The notes: generated by a model from the letters alone, not told the origin. A stretch of DNA of 42,167 bases from Streptosporangiaceae bacterium (GCA_025934635.1 JAICWX010000039.1:1-42167), one strand, 5' to 3'; numbered from the stretch's first letter, positions 26,348 to 34,939 are shown. Translations and numbers: made by a program.

Positions 26348-26551
26348 GACTGGTGCTCGTTCATGCGGGCAACGGCCCCTCAGCGGCCGTAATCTCCAGC
26401 TCCGTCGCATTGCTGACGTCGAGCAGAAAAGATTTCTCACCGGAGTCATTTCCGGCCTCCTAGCTGGCCTTCCTGCCCGGCTAGATGGTTCTTTCCGCAT
26501 GCGCGAATTCGGCATCTCATCTCTCGCTTTCCATCAGAAGGAGTTTTACCC

Positions 26552-27703
26552 ATGACAGCGATATTGCAAGAATCAGCACCTCCCGACGCCTCGGCCGTCG
26601 CGGTATCCGGCCTCGTCGAGCTGGCCGACGGCCATGCGTTCATACGCACCGCCGGCTACCGGCGCAGCGCCGGTGACGTCTACGTCTCCGCCGGGCAGCT
26701 CCGGCAGTACGGGCTCAGGGCGGGCGACTGGGTCGAGGGCGCGGCGCGCCCCGAAGCCGTCCTCGGCAAAAACCGGGCCAGGTACCGGCCGCTGGCCCGG
26801 GTGGACACGGTCAACGGGCGGTCGCCCGGCCTGTCCCGCCCGCACTTCGACGAGCTGACCCCGACCTACCCCGACGAACGGCTGCGGCTGGAAGAGGGGA
26901 ACCCGTCGGCCACGGCGCGGATCATCGACCTGGTCGCCCCGATCGGCAAGGGCCAGCGCGGGCTCATCGTGGCCCCGCCCAAGGCCGGCAAGACCATGGT
27001 CCTGCAGGCGATCGCCACCGCCATCGCGAACAGCCATCCCGAGATCAAGCTCATGGTGGTGCTCGTCGGCGAGCGGCCCGAGGAGGTCACCGAGCTGCGC
27101 CGGTCGATCCGCGGCGAGGTCGTCTACTCCACCTTCGACCAGGACTCCGAGGATCACATCCGGGTCGCCGAGCTGGCCATCGAGCGCGCCAAGCGCATGG
27201 TCGAGGCCGGCGCCGACGTGGTGGTCCTGCTCGATTCCATCACCCGCCTGGGCCGCGCCTACAACCTGGCCGCCCCGGCCAGCAGCCGGACCCTCGCCGG
27301 CGGGGTGGCGGCCTCCGCCCTCCAGCCGCCGCGCCGGTTCCTCGGCGCCGCCCGCAACACCGAGGAGGCCGGCTCGCTCACCATCGTGTCCACCGCGCTG
27401 GTGGACACCGGCTCGCGCCTCGACGACGTGCTGTTCGAGGAGTTCAAGGGCACCGGGAACATGGAACTGCGGCTCCGCCGCGAGCTGGCCGAGAAGCGCA
27501 TCTTCCCGGCCATCGACGCCATGCCCTCCGGCACCCGCCGCGACGAGCTGCTGATGCACCCGGACGAGTACCGGGCCGTCGGCACGCTGCGCCGCGCCCT
27601 CGGGGCCCTCGACTCCCAGCAGGCCCTCGAACTGCTCCTGGACAAGACCAGGGACACCGCGTCCAACCCGGAATTCCTCAGCCAGATCCAGCGAGCCAGC
27701 TGA
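26552..27703 (+). CDS. rho: Short Rho-type transcription terminator
   Basis: A 383-residue Rho. Residues ~15-80 form the primary RNA-binding domain (GHAFIRTAGYRR, DVYVSAGQLRQYGLRAGDWVEG). The ATPase core has Walker A APPKAGKTM (residues 141-149), GERPEEV, Walker B VVVLLDSITRLGRAYN and the R-loop region. It lacks the N-terminal helical Rho-N domain and the long Arg/Asp-rich insertion that makes the main actinobacterial Rho about 600-700 residues, so it is probably a second, compact Rho. AAGGAG precedes ATG 26552. Bicyclomycin-site residues were not checked. Confidence 0.92.
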   Translation: MTAILQESAPPDASAVAVSGLVELADGHAFIRTAGYRRSAGDVYVSAGQLRQYGLRAGDWVEGAARPEAVLGKNRARYRPLARVDTVNGRSPGLSRPHFDELTPTYPDERLRLEEGNPSATARIIDLVAPIGKGQRGLIVAPPKAGKTMVLQAIATAIANSHPEIKLMVVLVGERPEEVTELRRSIRGEVVYSTFDQDSEDHIRVAELAIERAKRMVEAGADVVVLLDSITRLGRAYNLAAPASSRTLAGGVAASALQPPRRFLGAARNTEEAGSLTIVSTALVDTGSRLDDVLFEEFKGTGNMELRLRRELAEKRIFPAIDAMPSGTRRDELLMHPDEYRAVGTLRRALGALDSQQALELLLDKTRDTASNPEFLSQIQRAS

Positions 27704-27716
27704 GCGCCTCGCCTTC

Positions 27717-27735
27717 GCGCCGCGGGTCCCGGCGC
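27717..27735. terminator. Possible shared terminator between convergent genes
   Basis: GCGCCG-CGGGTCC-CGGCGC forms a 6-bp stem in the 41-bp gap between the rho stop and the stop of the convergent methyltransferase. No T-run. Confidence 0.35.
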
Positions 27736-27744
27736 CGCTGGTCC

Positions 27745-28542
27745 CTAGTCCTTGCGCTGCGCGACCTGCAGCACGGCACCCCAGTGCCGCCGCACCGAGT
27801 GGTCCCGGCGCAGCGACAGCCGCCGCCTGATCTCGCCGTACAGCCGCTGGCGCTTCCACTCCGCCATGGCGATGTGCCCGGAGAACGTGCCGAGCAGCTC
27901 GATGTACTCATCGGCGGAATAGACCCGCTCCCAGTCGTACTGACGAATGCCGGTCACCTCGAACAGCCCGCTGGCCTCGATCCCGGCCCGGTCGTCAGGC
28001 AGCTCACCGGCCCGCGGCGAAACCCGCCCGGGCGGCATCCCCTCACCGATCTCGTCGTAGATGTCCTGGATCTCCTCGAAGAACGGGTCGCCCCCGTCGG
28101 CGAATACGTGCGTGGCCTCCCAGAAGGCCAGGTGGCCGCCCGGGCGCAGCGCCTGGGCGGCGCGCTGGTAGCGGACGGCCGGGTCGATCCAGTGCCAGGC
28201 GGTGGCCGCGTACACCAGGCTGGCCGGCTCATCCGGCTGCCACTCCTCGAACTGGCCCTGCACGATCTCCACCTCGAACCCGGCCAGGTTCCGCCGGGCG
28301 ACCGCGGCCAGCTCGGCGCCGAGCTCGACGCAGGTGATCCGGAACCCGCGCCGGGCCAGCGGCCGGGTCGCCTTACCCGTCGCGCACCCCACCTCGACCA
28401 GGTGGTCGCCGGGCGACAGGGCGGCCAGCGTGACGAGATCGTCGAACAGCGCCCCGGGATAATCCGGCCGCACCCGGTCATACTGTTCGGCGGCCTGGTC
28501 GAACGTCTGCCGCAGTTGCTCGCGCTCTTCCTCCGTGTGCAC
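27745..28542 (-). CDS. SAM-dependent methyltransferase, class I
   Basis: A 265-residue methyltransferase: SAM motif I HLVEVGCATGKATRPLA, acidic motif II ITCVELGAE, and AWHWIDPAVRY, the pattern of the UbiE/type-11 group. I chose GTG 28542 (VHTEEEREQLRQTF) because relatives begin just before TFDxxAxxYDRxRPxYP; ATG 28587 would add 15 residues and has no better ribosome site. It is divergent from the transglutaminase-like gene (79-bp gap). The substrate is not indicated. Confidence 0.85.
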   Translation of the reverse strand: MHTEEEREQLRQTFDQAAEQYDRVRPDYPGALFDDLVTLAALSPGDHLVEVGCATGKATRPLARRGFRITCVELGAELAAVARRNLAGFEVEIVQGQFEEWQPDEPASLVYAATAWHWIDPAVRYQRAAQALRPGGHLAFWEATHVFADGGDPFFEEIQDIYDEIGEGMPPGRVSPRAGELPDDRAGIEASGLFEVTGIRQYDWERVYSADEYIELLGTFSGHIAMAEWKRQRLYGEIRRRLSLRRDHSVRRHWGAVLQVAQRKD

Positions 28543-28621
28543 CGAGTCAGTATCGCACCGATGATTCAGGACCGGGCCGGGCGTCATAGTCCGTGCGGAA
28601 CGCCCCGCCGGAAGGAGACCC

Positions 28622-29515
28622 ATGCCCAGTCAGGAGATTGCGGTCACCCACTACCTCGAGCCCGCCGTCATGACAGCGCCGGGAGAATACGCTCCGCTGC
28701 TGGCCGGCCTGCCGCGGGGCATCGCCGGCCTGGCCCGGGCCGGTCACGGCCTGCTGATCCACGAGCACATCGCCGGCGCGTACGGGGTCACGCTGACCGA
28801 CGAGCGCCGGGCCAGCGTGCACCTGCGCCCGGTCGCCTCGCTGCTCAGCCAGCTGATCGCCGGGGACAGCCGGCCACTCACCACTGCCCGCGAGCCGGCC
28901 GCCCGGCTGCCGGGCAACTGCCGCCACTTCACCGTGCTCGCCGTCGCCTTGCTGCGCGCGCAGGGCACTCCCGCCCGGGCCCGGTGCGGGTTCGGCGGCT
29001 ACTTCGGCACCGGCACGTTCGAGGACCACTGGGTCTGCGAGTACTGGGACGAGGCGGCGGGCGCCTGGAAGCTGGCCGACACTCAGATCGACGACGTCCA
29101 GCTCAAGCTGTTCGACGTCGACTTCGACCTGACCGACGTGCCGCGCGACCAGTTCCTGGTGGCGGGCGACGCGTGGCGGCTGTGCCGCGATGGCGGCGCG
29201 GACCCGGCCCGGTTCGGGCTGAGCTTCATGAACGAGGGCGGTTACTGGTGGATCGCCGCCAACCTGCTGCGCGACGTGGCCGCGCTCGGCAACATGGAGA
29301 TGCTGCCCTGGGACGTGTGGGGTGCCATGCCCGCCCCCGACGAGACCATCGGCGACGGTCTCATCGCGCTGTTCGACCGGCTGGCCGGCCTCACCGGCGA
29401 CCCCGACGCCACGTTCACGGAGCTGGCCGCCGCCTACGCGGACGACCCCCGGCTGCACGTCCCCGCCACGGTCTACAACGCCGTCCGTAATCGCCAGGAG
29501 CCGGTTCTGCCCTAA
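28622..29515 (+). CDS. Transglutaminase-like protein
   Basis: A 297-residue protein with a transglutaminase-like Cys-His-Asp triad: C100 in PGNCRHF, H136 in EDHWVCEYW and D153 in LADTQIDD. Members of this bacterial group act as cysteine proteases or amidases rather than cross-linkers. There is no signal peptide, so it is cytoplasmic. GGAGA lies upstream of ATG 28622. It is followed 12 bp later by a glutaminyl cyclase-like gene; both families act on Gln or amide groups, so joint peptide processing is possible but inferred. Confidence 0.82.
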   Translation: MPSQEIAVTHYLEPAVMTAPGEYAPLLAGLPRGIAGLARAGHGLLIHEHIAGAYGVTLTDERRASVHLRPVASLLSQLIAGDSRPLTTAREPAARLPGNCRHFTVLAVALLRAQGTPARARCGFGGYFGTGTFEDHWVCEYWDEAAGAWKLADTQIDDVQLKLFDVDFDLTDVPRDQFLVAGDAWRLCRDGGADPARFGLSFMNEGGYWWIAANLLRDVAALGNMEMLPWDVWGAMPAPDETIGDGLIALFDRLAGLTGDPDATFTELAAAYADDPRLHVPATVYNAVRNRQEPVLP

Positions 29516-29527
29516 TGTTGGGGTGTT

Positions 29528-30262
29528 ATGAGGACCTGGCGGACCGTGGTCATCCGGCGGGCCGAGCATCCCGGCCGGGGGTTCACCCAGGGGCTGATCG
29601 AGCAGGACGGGACGGTCTGGGAATCCACCGGGCTGTACGGGGCCTCCGCGCTGTGCCGGTACCGGCTCGGTGACGGCCAGGCTGAGCGGCGCGCGGCCCT
29701 GCCGGCCCCGCTGTTCGGCGAGGGCATCTGCCGGCTGGGCGACGTCATCTGGCAGCTGACCTGGCAGGAACGGGTCGCGCTGCGCTGGGATGCCCGCACC
29801 CTCGAGCTAGCCGGCCAGGTCCCGTACAACCGCCAGGGCTGGGGAATCTGCGCCGTCGACGGCTCGGTCGTGACCAGCGACGGGAGCAGCGAGCTGGTCT
29901 GGCGCGACCCGCAGACCCTGGCGCCGGACACGGTGATCCATGTCCGCTGCGACGGCCGGCGGGTGTCCGGCCTGAACGACCTGGCCTGGTCGGCCGGGAC
30001 GATCTGGGCCAACGTCGCGGGCACGCACTACCTGGCCGGCATCGACCCGGCCAGTGGCGAGGTCACCGACATCGTCAACGCCCGCCCGGCCGCCGAACGG
30101 CACCCGGACCCGCAGGCCATCATGAACGGGATCGCGGCGCTGCCCGCGGCCGGTGAATTCCTGCTCACCGGGAAGGGCTGGCGGTCGATCCGGCAGGTCA
30201 GGCTGAAGCCAGCCAGAGAGGGCGCCGCCCGGCGCGGCCTGCTAGCCGGGCTCAGTCACTGA
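29528..30262 (+). CDS. Glutaminyl-peptide cyclotransferase (beta-propeller type)
   Basis: A 244-residue protein of the plant/bacterial glutaminyl cyclase family. Diagnostic segments are FTQGLIEQDGTVWESTGLYG, LTWQERVALRWD, SDGSSELVWRDP, LNDLAW...IWANV and LLTGKGW. It converts N-terminal Gln to pyroglutamate. There is no signal peptide, unlike many secreted members. It follows the transglutaminase-like gene with a 12-bp gap. Its stop overlaps the convergent HExxH gene by 7 bp. Confidence 0.88.
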   Translation: MRTWRTVVIRRAEHPGRGFTQGLIEQDGTVWESTGLYGASALCRYRLGDGQAERRAALPAPLFGEGICRLGDVIWQLTWQERVALRWDARTLELAGQVPYNRQGWGICAVDGSVVTSDGSSELVWRDPQTLAPDTVIHVRCDGRRVSGLNDLAWSAGTIWANVAGTHYLAGIDPASGEVTDIVNARPAAERHPDPQAIMNGIAALPAAGEFLLTGKGWRSIRQVRLKPAREGAARRGLLAGLSH

Positions 30263-30642
30263 CGAGACTGTGTCACTGACAAAGCCGCGGGCCGCCGCAG
30301 GGCCGCCGCCCGCAGCATCAACGGCCGCAACGGCTTGTCGGTGTAGCCGCCGTCGGCCAGGCCGGCCCGCCGCTCGAACACGTTCTTCGCGCCGGTGTCC
30401 CCGGTCAGCATCCAGGACGCGGCCGCCGCCGCCAGGTACAGCGGCACCATTAGCACTCCGCCGCAGCAGGCGTACTGAGTGGCGTGCCGCGCCTCGTGCC
30501 GCAGCAGTTCAGGCGTCAGCCCTTCCATCCGGGTGATGACGACGTTGCCGAGGCAGAACGCGGGCGCGGGCGGCACCGGGAGCCGGTACCCGGTGCCGAC
30601 GAACAGCCGGTCTGGGCCGCGCGTCACCCGGGCGCCGCCCAA
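30256..30642 (-). CDS. Small HExxH putative metalloprotease
   Basis: A 128-residue protein with LRHEARHATQYA, an HExxH zinc motif, followed by a hydrophobic span (VLMVPLYLAAAAASWML) and a short cytoplasmic-type tail (NVFERRAGLADGGY). This pattern recurs in an uncharacterised actinobacterial family, as I recall it. Start uncertain: TTG 30642 or GTG 30627. Coding-like sequence (HAGLRARVNLANGSTLAG) continues upstream to about 30,717 without ATG, GTG or TTG, so the true start may be unusual or the 5' end lost. It lies next to an FtsH-like protease on the same strand. Confidence 0.65.
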   Translation of the reverse strand: MGGARVTRGPDRLFVGTGYRLPVPPAPAFCLGNVVITRMEGLTPELLRHEARHATQYACCGGVLMVPLYLAAAAASWMLTGDTGAKNVFERRAGLADGGYTDKPLRPLMLRAAALRRPAALSVTQSRQ

Positions 30643-30713
30643 GGCGGCGACGCCCAGCCCGGCCAGCGTCGATCCGTTGGCCAGGTTGACGCGGGCCCGC
30701 AGACCGGCGTGGA

Positions 30714-33251
30714 TCAGGACGACTCCGGGTTGTAGTCGTTCTCCGGGTTATGCCCGCTCTCCGGGTTGTAGCCGTTCTCCGTGTTGTGCCCGTTCAGCCC
30801 GGGCGGGTCGTCGGCCAGGATCACCCCGGACGCCCACGGTGAGACCGACGCGGCCACCGGGTCCGACTTCGGCAGGTTCAGCCGGTCCTGGCTGTGCTCG
30901 CGGTGAGCGCGGGCCGCCGCCAGGTGGTATTCGCTGAGCGAGGCCAGGAAGCTCTCGTCACCGTACGGCGTGCCGTCCACCAGCGGGCCGCGAGTGTGCT
31001 CCATGACCGCGACGATGTCCTCGCCGCTCAGCGTCTTGTGCGTCTCCAGCGCGTGGGCCAGGGCCAGGACGTGGTTCCTGTCCTCCTTGAGGATCTCCTC
31101 GACCCGGCTGAGCAGCGTGTTCAGCTTGTCCTCGATCCGGTCCGCCAGCGCGCGCCGGATCTGCATCTCGGGGTCCTGCCCCTTCTTCAGCGTGCCGCCC
31201 CGGCCGCCGCCCGGTGAGCCGACCTCGAGCCGCCTGGCCGTGGAGTACGAGGACACGGTGGTGCCCATGCCCCAGAAGCCCTCCATGAACGAGGCCACCG
31301 CGGTCGCGGACTCCAGGTCGCCGGACACACCCGAGGAGCTGTCCTGGTCGAAGAACATCCGCTCGCCCGCCAGCGACGCCAGCGACACCAGGATGTCGGT
31401 CTCGTACTCGCTGCGCCACCGGGTGAACTGGTCCTCGGGCGGGATGCTCGCCACCATGCCGAGGTAGTCGCTGCCCTTCTCGATGGTGGCGATGTCGATC
31501 TCCATGTGCTGCCTGGTCCGGAACGCGACCAGCGCGTGGCAGGCCTCGTGCACGGCGACGGCGTGCCGCTCGCGCTCGATGTACTCCACGTCCTCGGGTG
31601 GCCCGAGCTCCTTGAGCTGCTTCGCCTTGATCACGTCAGGCCAGGTGATGACGTCCCGGCCGTTCCTGATCGCGGTGATGAGGGACTCGTTGACCAGGTC
31701 CTTGATGGTCGCGCCGGTGGCGTACGGCGTGATCGTGGCCAGCTTGTCGATCTGGTCCTCGGTCAGCTCGTGCTGCACCTTGGAGAAGTAGCCCTCGTAG
31801 GTGCGGATCCGGCCGGCCTTGGACGGGTAGCCGACCTTGTAGATGCGGTCGATGCGGCCCGGGCGCAGCAGCGCCTCGTCCAGCGCCGACGGCATGTTGG
31901 TGGCCATCATGACCAGGATCCGGTACTTGGGCGGCGGCTTGGGCCGCATGCCGAAGATCCGCCGCACGTAGCGGTTGACGAAGCCACGCGGCTTCTTGAG
32001 ACCGGAAAGCTCGGTGAGCAGGGCCTGCAGCGTGCCCATGCCGCCCCCGCCGCCGCCGTTCATCATCCCGCCGACCATCTGCCGGTTCCGCCGGGTACCC
32101 GGCTCCTCGACGACCTGGGACGCCATCGCTTCCCGGGTCAGCAGCAAGCGGGTGTCCTCGGACAGGTAGGAGAATCCGTGGCAGCCCGCGGCCGCGAACG
32201 GCGCGGGGGTAGCGGTACCGGGCCCGCCGCCGACGCCGCCGCCCTGGGCCAGCTGGCCGCGGTTGCCCAGCGAGTCGGCCTCGTCGAAGAAGACGATCAC
32301 GCCGCCGTACCGCAGCGCGAGCTTTCGCAGCTTACGGAACAGCGACTTCACCTTGAGGATGCCGACGCCCATGAACATGTTGATGAACGCGCCGGGGTCG
32401 ACGAACACGTACGGCCGGCCGGTCTCGCCGGCTACCGCCTCCGCCATCAGCGTCTTGCCGGTTCCCGGCGGCCCCCACAGCAGCAGGCCGCCCGGCACAT
32501 AGCCGCCGCGCTCCTCCACCAGCTCGGGGTTCTCCAGGAAGATGATGTTCTCCTTGACCCGCTGGAGCACGTGGTCCTGGCCCCAGACGTCAGAGAACCG
32601 GGTCTTGATGTCGTCGGGATAGTAGACGTCGACCCCGCCGCGGGACATGAACCAGAACAGGGCGACGAACTGGAGCACGACGAACAGGAGCGTGAAGACG
32701 ATCTGCACCACGAACGGCAGCACGTGCCAGATGAGCTGAGGCGCGCGGAGCAGGGCCAGGATCGGCGTGGTGTGGATGATCTTGCCGGTCACGATGGCGA
32801 TGATCGCGATCCAGAAAACCCAGGTCAGCATCCGCCAGATGCGGAACCTGGACCAGTCGGAGATCCGCCGGCGGGTGGACCGCTCGAAGCCGCCGAAGAA
32901 GGTCTCGACCCAGAAGCGGTGGTAGCCCGCCGAGCGCTCGCTGATGATGAAGTGAACCTGCCGGAGGAATTCCAGGCCGAGCAGGATGAAGACCCACCAG
33001 CCGGTGCGCACCTCGGTCCGCACCGCGTCCGAGAACCCGACCAGCGGGTTGTTGGCCATGACGGACCACACCAGCAGGAGCCAGACGATGCCGAGCAGGA
33101 GCAGGAACTTGATCCTGTCCCAGACCGACATCGGCTTGCGGGTCAGCCGGTCTTCGTCTCTGAGCCGTCCGCTGGGAGGCGGGGGCGGCGGAGGTGGCGG
33201 GACCCCCGGTGGTCCTGCGGCGATAATGTCCGGGGGCTGGGCCTTATCCAT
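30714..33251 (-). CDS. FtsH-like membrane AAA+ metalloprotease, atypical
   Basis: An 845-residue protein. It begins with a Pro-rich stretch including nine consecutive Pro, then about four to five membrane spans (residues ~45-220), an AAA+ domain with Walker A GPPGTGKT and Walker B VIVFFDEADS, and a peptidase domain with HEACH (HExxH). FtsH normally has two spans and a periplasmic loop, so this is a divergent form. The AAA+ domain carries a roughly 90-residue insert containing a GGGGGG run between Walker B and the sensor region. The C-terminus is a four-fold 6-residue repeat. ATG 33251 has AGGAG 6 bases upstream and overlaps the lipoprotein stop (TGATG), so the pair is coupled. Confidence 0.87.
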   Translation of the reverse strand: MDKAQPPDIIAAGPPGVPPPPPPPPPSGRLRDEDRLTRKPMSVWDRIKFLLLLGIVWLLLVWSVMANNPLVGFSDAVRTEVRTGWWVFILLGLEFLRQVHFIISERSAGYHRFWVETFFGGFERSTRRRISDWSRFRIWRMLTWVFWIAIIAIVTGKIIHTTPILALLRAPQLIWHVLPFVVQIVFTLLFVVLQFVALFWFMSRGGVDVYYPDDIKTRFSDVWGQDHVLQRVKENIIFLENPELVEERGGYVPGGLLLWGPPGTGKTLMAEAVAGETGRPYVFVDPGAFINMFMGVGILKVKSLFRKLRKLALRYGGVIVFFDEADSLGNRGQLAQGGGVGGGPGTATPAPFAAAGCHGFSYLSEDTRLLLTREAMASQVVEEPGTRRNRQMVGGMMNGGGGGGMGTLQALLTELSGLKKPRGFVNRYVRRIFGMRPKPPPKYRILVMMATNMPSALDEALLRPGRIDRIYKVGYPSKAGRIRTYEGYFSKVQHELTEDQIDKLATITPYATGATIKDLVNESLITAIRNGRDVITWPDVIKAKQLKELGPPEDVEYIERERHAVAVHEACHALVAFRTRQHMEIDIATIEKGSDYLGMVASIPPEDQFTRWRSEYETDILVSLASLAGERMFFDQDSSSGVSGDLESATAVASFMEGFWGMGTTVSSYSTARRLEVGSPGGGRGGTLKKGQDPEMQIRRALADRIEDKLNTLLSRVEEILKEDRNHVLALAHALETHKTLSGEDIVAVMEHTRGPLVDGTPYGDESFLASLSEYHLAAARAHREHSQDRLNLPKSDPVAASVSPWASGVILADDPPGLNGHNTENGYNPESGHNPENDYNPESS
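30720..30791 (-). repeat. 18-bp tandem repeat at the 3' end of the FtsH-like gene
   Basis: Four in-frame 18-bp units encode GHNTEN, GYNPES, GHNPEN and DYNPES at the extreme C-terminus. The units are close variants, so copy number may vary between strains. Confidence 0.8.
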
Positions 33252-33952
33252 CACGAGCTCCTGATGGTGAACGACGACATCACGTCGTTGATCGCTGACT
33301 GGTCGCTGCTGTAGCAACTGGTTGTGCAGTGCAGCACTAGTAGGTAGACGACGGTCTGGTCGGCGTTGGTCAGGGCGACCTCATCGAACGTGTCGGTGAC
33401 GTTGCCGGTGTAGGTGTAATCGAAGGTTTCCCGGACTCCGTGCACGCCCTGGCTGAGCGACAGCGTCTGGTCCCGGATCTGCTTGAAGCTGGTGAGCGGG
33501 AACCCCTGGGTGGCCGCGTTCGTCCGCGCGGTCGTGGTGACCGGGAGGAAGAAGTCGCGCAGGGTGTCATAGGACAGCTGGTTGCTCGCCGTCGAGTTCA
33601 GCTGGCCGACCTCGGCGAACACGAACGGCTGCGTGGTGCCGAAGGCCAGGAAGTCGTTCGCCGAGGGCTTTTGCCCGGCCTCGTAAGCGGTCGTCCAGCC
33701 GCCACCGGAGCCCCCAGTGGCGGTCTTCAGCTCCTTGGCGAGCGCGGTATCGCTGATCTTGTGCCAGCCGTACGGAACCTTGAAGTACGTGCTGGTCCCG
33801 GCGGTGCCGGAGTTGGCCACGTAGGTGAATTGCGGCGCCGCGCATCCGGCCAGCGTGACCCCGAGGAGTAGCGCACAACCCCCGACGAGGCCCTGTACGA
33901 CGCGGTGGGCCTTGCTCGCCAAGAGGTGCGACCTCCACGTAGGGGCATACAT
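33251..33952 (-). CDS. Lipoprotein coupled to the FtsH-like protease
   Basis: A 233-residue protein with a signal peptide and lipobox (LLGVTLAGC), followed by a roughly 200-residue extracytoplasmic domain (YFKVPYGWHKIS, a typical start of actinobacterial PsbP-like/unknown lipoprotein domains) and a late CTTSCYSS Cys pair. Start: ATG 33952 or, with a better-placed GGAGG, TTG near 33,922; frame continues upstream to 34,006 but without support. The stop shares a base with the FtsH-like start, so the product may present substrates to, or regulate, that protease (inference). Confidence 0.8.
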   Translation of the reverse strand: MYAPTWRSHLLASKAHRVVQGLVGGCALLLGVTLAGCAAPQFTYVANSGTAGTSTYFKVPYGWHKISDTALAKELKTATGGSGGGWTTAYEAGQKPSANDFLAFGTTQPFVFAEVGQLNSTASNQLSYDTLRDFFLPVTTTARTNAATQGFPLTSFKQIRDQTLSLSQGVHGVRETFDYTYTGNVTDTFDEVALTNADQTVVYLLVLHCTTSCYSSDQSAINDVMSSFTIRSS

Positions 33953-34275
33953 TGTGTCAAGTATGACGCCTTCATCCGCAATGGTACAGGTCCGGGGAGG
34001 CACCAAAGCCGCCCGCAGCCTGGCACCAGGCGAATGCGGCGCTGTCCCCGGAACGTACCCGCATTACCGGCGGTTCACCCCTGCCGCATAGAAGTTGCCA
34101 GGCCGCAAATAACCAGCTTACGGCGTGGTGGCTGTCTGTGACGACAGCAGCCGGCTAGCGTGCGCGATCATCGCTAGCAGCGGCGATGCGGCTGCCCGGC
34201 TCGTCCGCGCCGACCCATGGTGCGGTCAGCCGATGCTGAGAGAATTTGCAGAAAAACCTAAGGAAAGGGTGCATC
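33953..34275. other. Divergent intergenic region
   Basis: 323 bp between the lipoprotein gene (minus) and the DUF3618 gene (plus). It must hold both promoters. I see no recognisable gene, repeat or clear sigma-A hexamers. Confidence 0.5.
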
Positions 34276-34575
34276 ATGACGGCACCGGAAATAGAAATTC
34301 AGCAAGAGATCGAGCGGACCCGGGAACACCTCGGCGACACCGTTGAAGAGCTGACCGCCCGGGCGGATGTGCGGGCCAGGGCCCGGGCTAAGGCCACCGA
34401 GATCAAGGACCGGGCCACGGAGGCGGCCGCGCAGCTGCGCGAGCGCCGCCAGGCCGAGGGCCGCCCGGCCCGCGGCGGCCGCCACGCCCAGCGCCGCTGG
34501 CCGGTCGCGGCCGCTGCAGCGGGCGCCGTCATCGTCGGCTCCGCCCTCGTCCGCCGGCGCCGCCGCAAGGCCTAA
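34276..34575 (+). CDS. DUF3618 protein
   Basis: A 99-residue actinobacterial DUF3618 protein: EIEIQQEIERTREHLGDTVEELTARADVRARARAK is the conserved N-terminal helix, followed by a charged helix and a single C-terminal membrane span (AAAAAGAVIVGSALV) ending in RRRRRKA. It is probably a membrane-anchored coiled-coil protein; function unknown. Such genes often sit next to phage-holin-family and DUF3619-like genes, but not here. ATG 34276 follows AGGAAAGG. Confidence 0.85.
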   Translation: MTAPEIEIQQEIERTREHLGDTVEELTARADVRARARAKATEIKDRATEAAAQLRERRQAEGRPARGGRHAQRRWPVAAAAAGAVIVGSALVRRRRRKA

Positions 34576-34749
34576 CCGCCTGCAGCTCCCCCGGCCGGGC
34601 CCGTCCCGGCCGGGGGAGAGCCGCGGGTACACCGCGAGCCCACATCCCCGCCGTCAGTCCAGCCCCGGCTCGTTCGCCCCGTGGCTAACGTCCACCGCGC
34701 GCAGAAGCATCATTCGTTTCACAGGAAACATCTGCCCCGCGCTGGAATC

Positions 34750-34801
34750 CAGTGGTTGTGGCGTCCTACCTCCCCTACCGGGTAGTACGCGGCAACCACT
34801 G
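34750..34801. repeat. Inverted repeat with inner palindrome
   Basis: CAGTGGTTG (34750-34758) pairs perfectly with CAACCACTG (34793-34801). Inside lies CTACCGGGTAG, a second small palindrome. It may be a regulatory RNA fold or a miniature element; no target-site duplication is obvious. Confidence 0.55.
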
Positions 34802-34905
34802 AATCGAGGGCGATCTCTAGCGGGCGCAGCGGCCGGACGCACAGGCGCGCCCAGGACAGGGCGGAAGCCGCCGTCCCGGTGCGCTCCTTACCTGCCTATT
34901 CCGGG

Positions 34906-34939
34906 CCGCCGTCTTGTGAAGGATTTCACAAGACGGCGG
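34906..34939. repeat. Perfect 15-bp hairpin, GGAT loop
   Basis: CCGCCGTCTTGTGAA-GGAT-TTCACAAGACGGCGG is a perfect 34-bp palindromic hairpin about 120-155 bp before the decarboxylase start. Without a T-run it could still terminate transcription in actinomycetes, or act as an operator. Confidence 0.85.

Larger units (their letters stand above)
25988..26551 (+). other. Long leader region before the extra rho gene
   Basis: 564 bp without a convincing gene. It contains two copies of the dispersed dyad element (26155-26209), a possible promoter (26319-26347) and about 200 bp of comparatively AT- and C-rich sequence running into an AAGGAG ribosome site. Long C-rich leaders are typical of autoregulated rho genes, but no Rho-utilisation site can be proven by eye. 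Confidence 0.6.
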
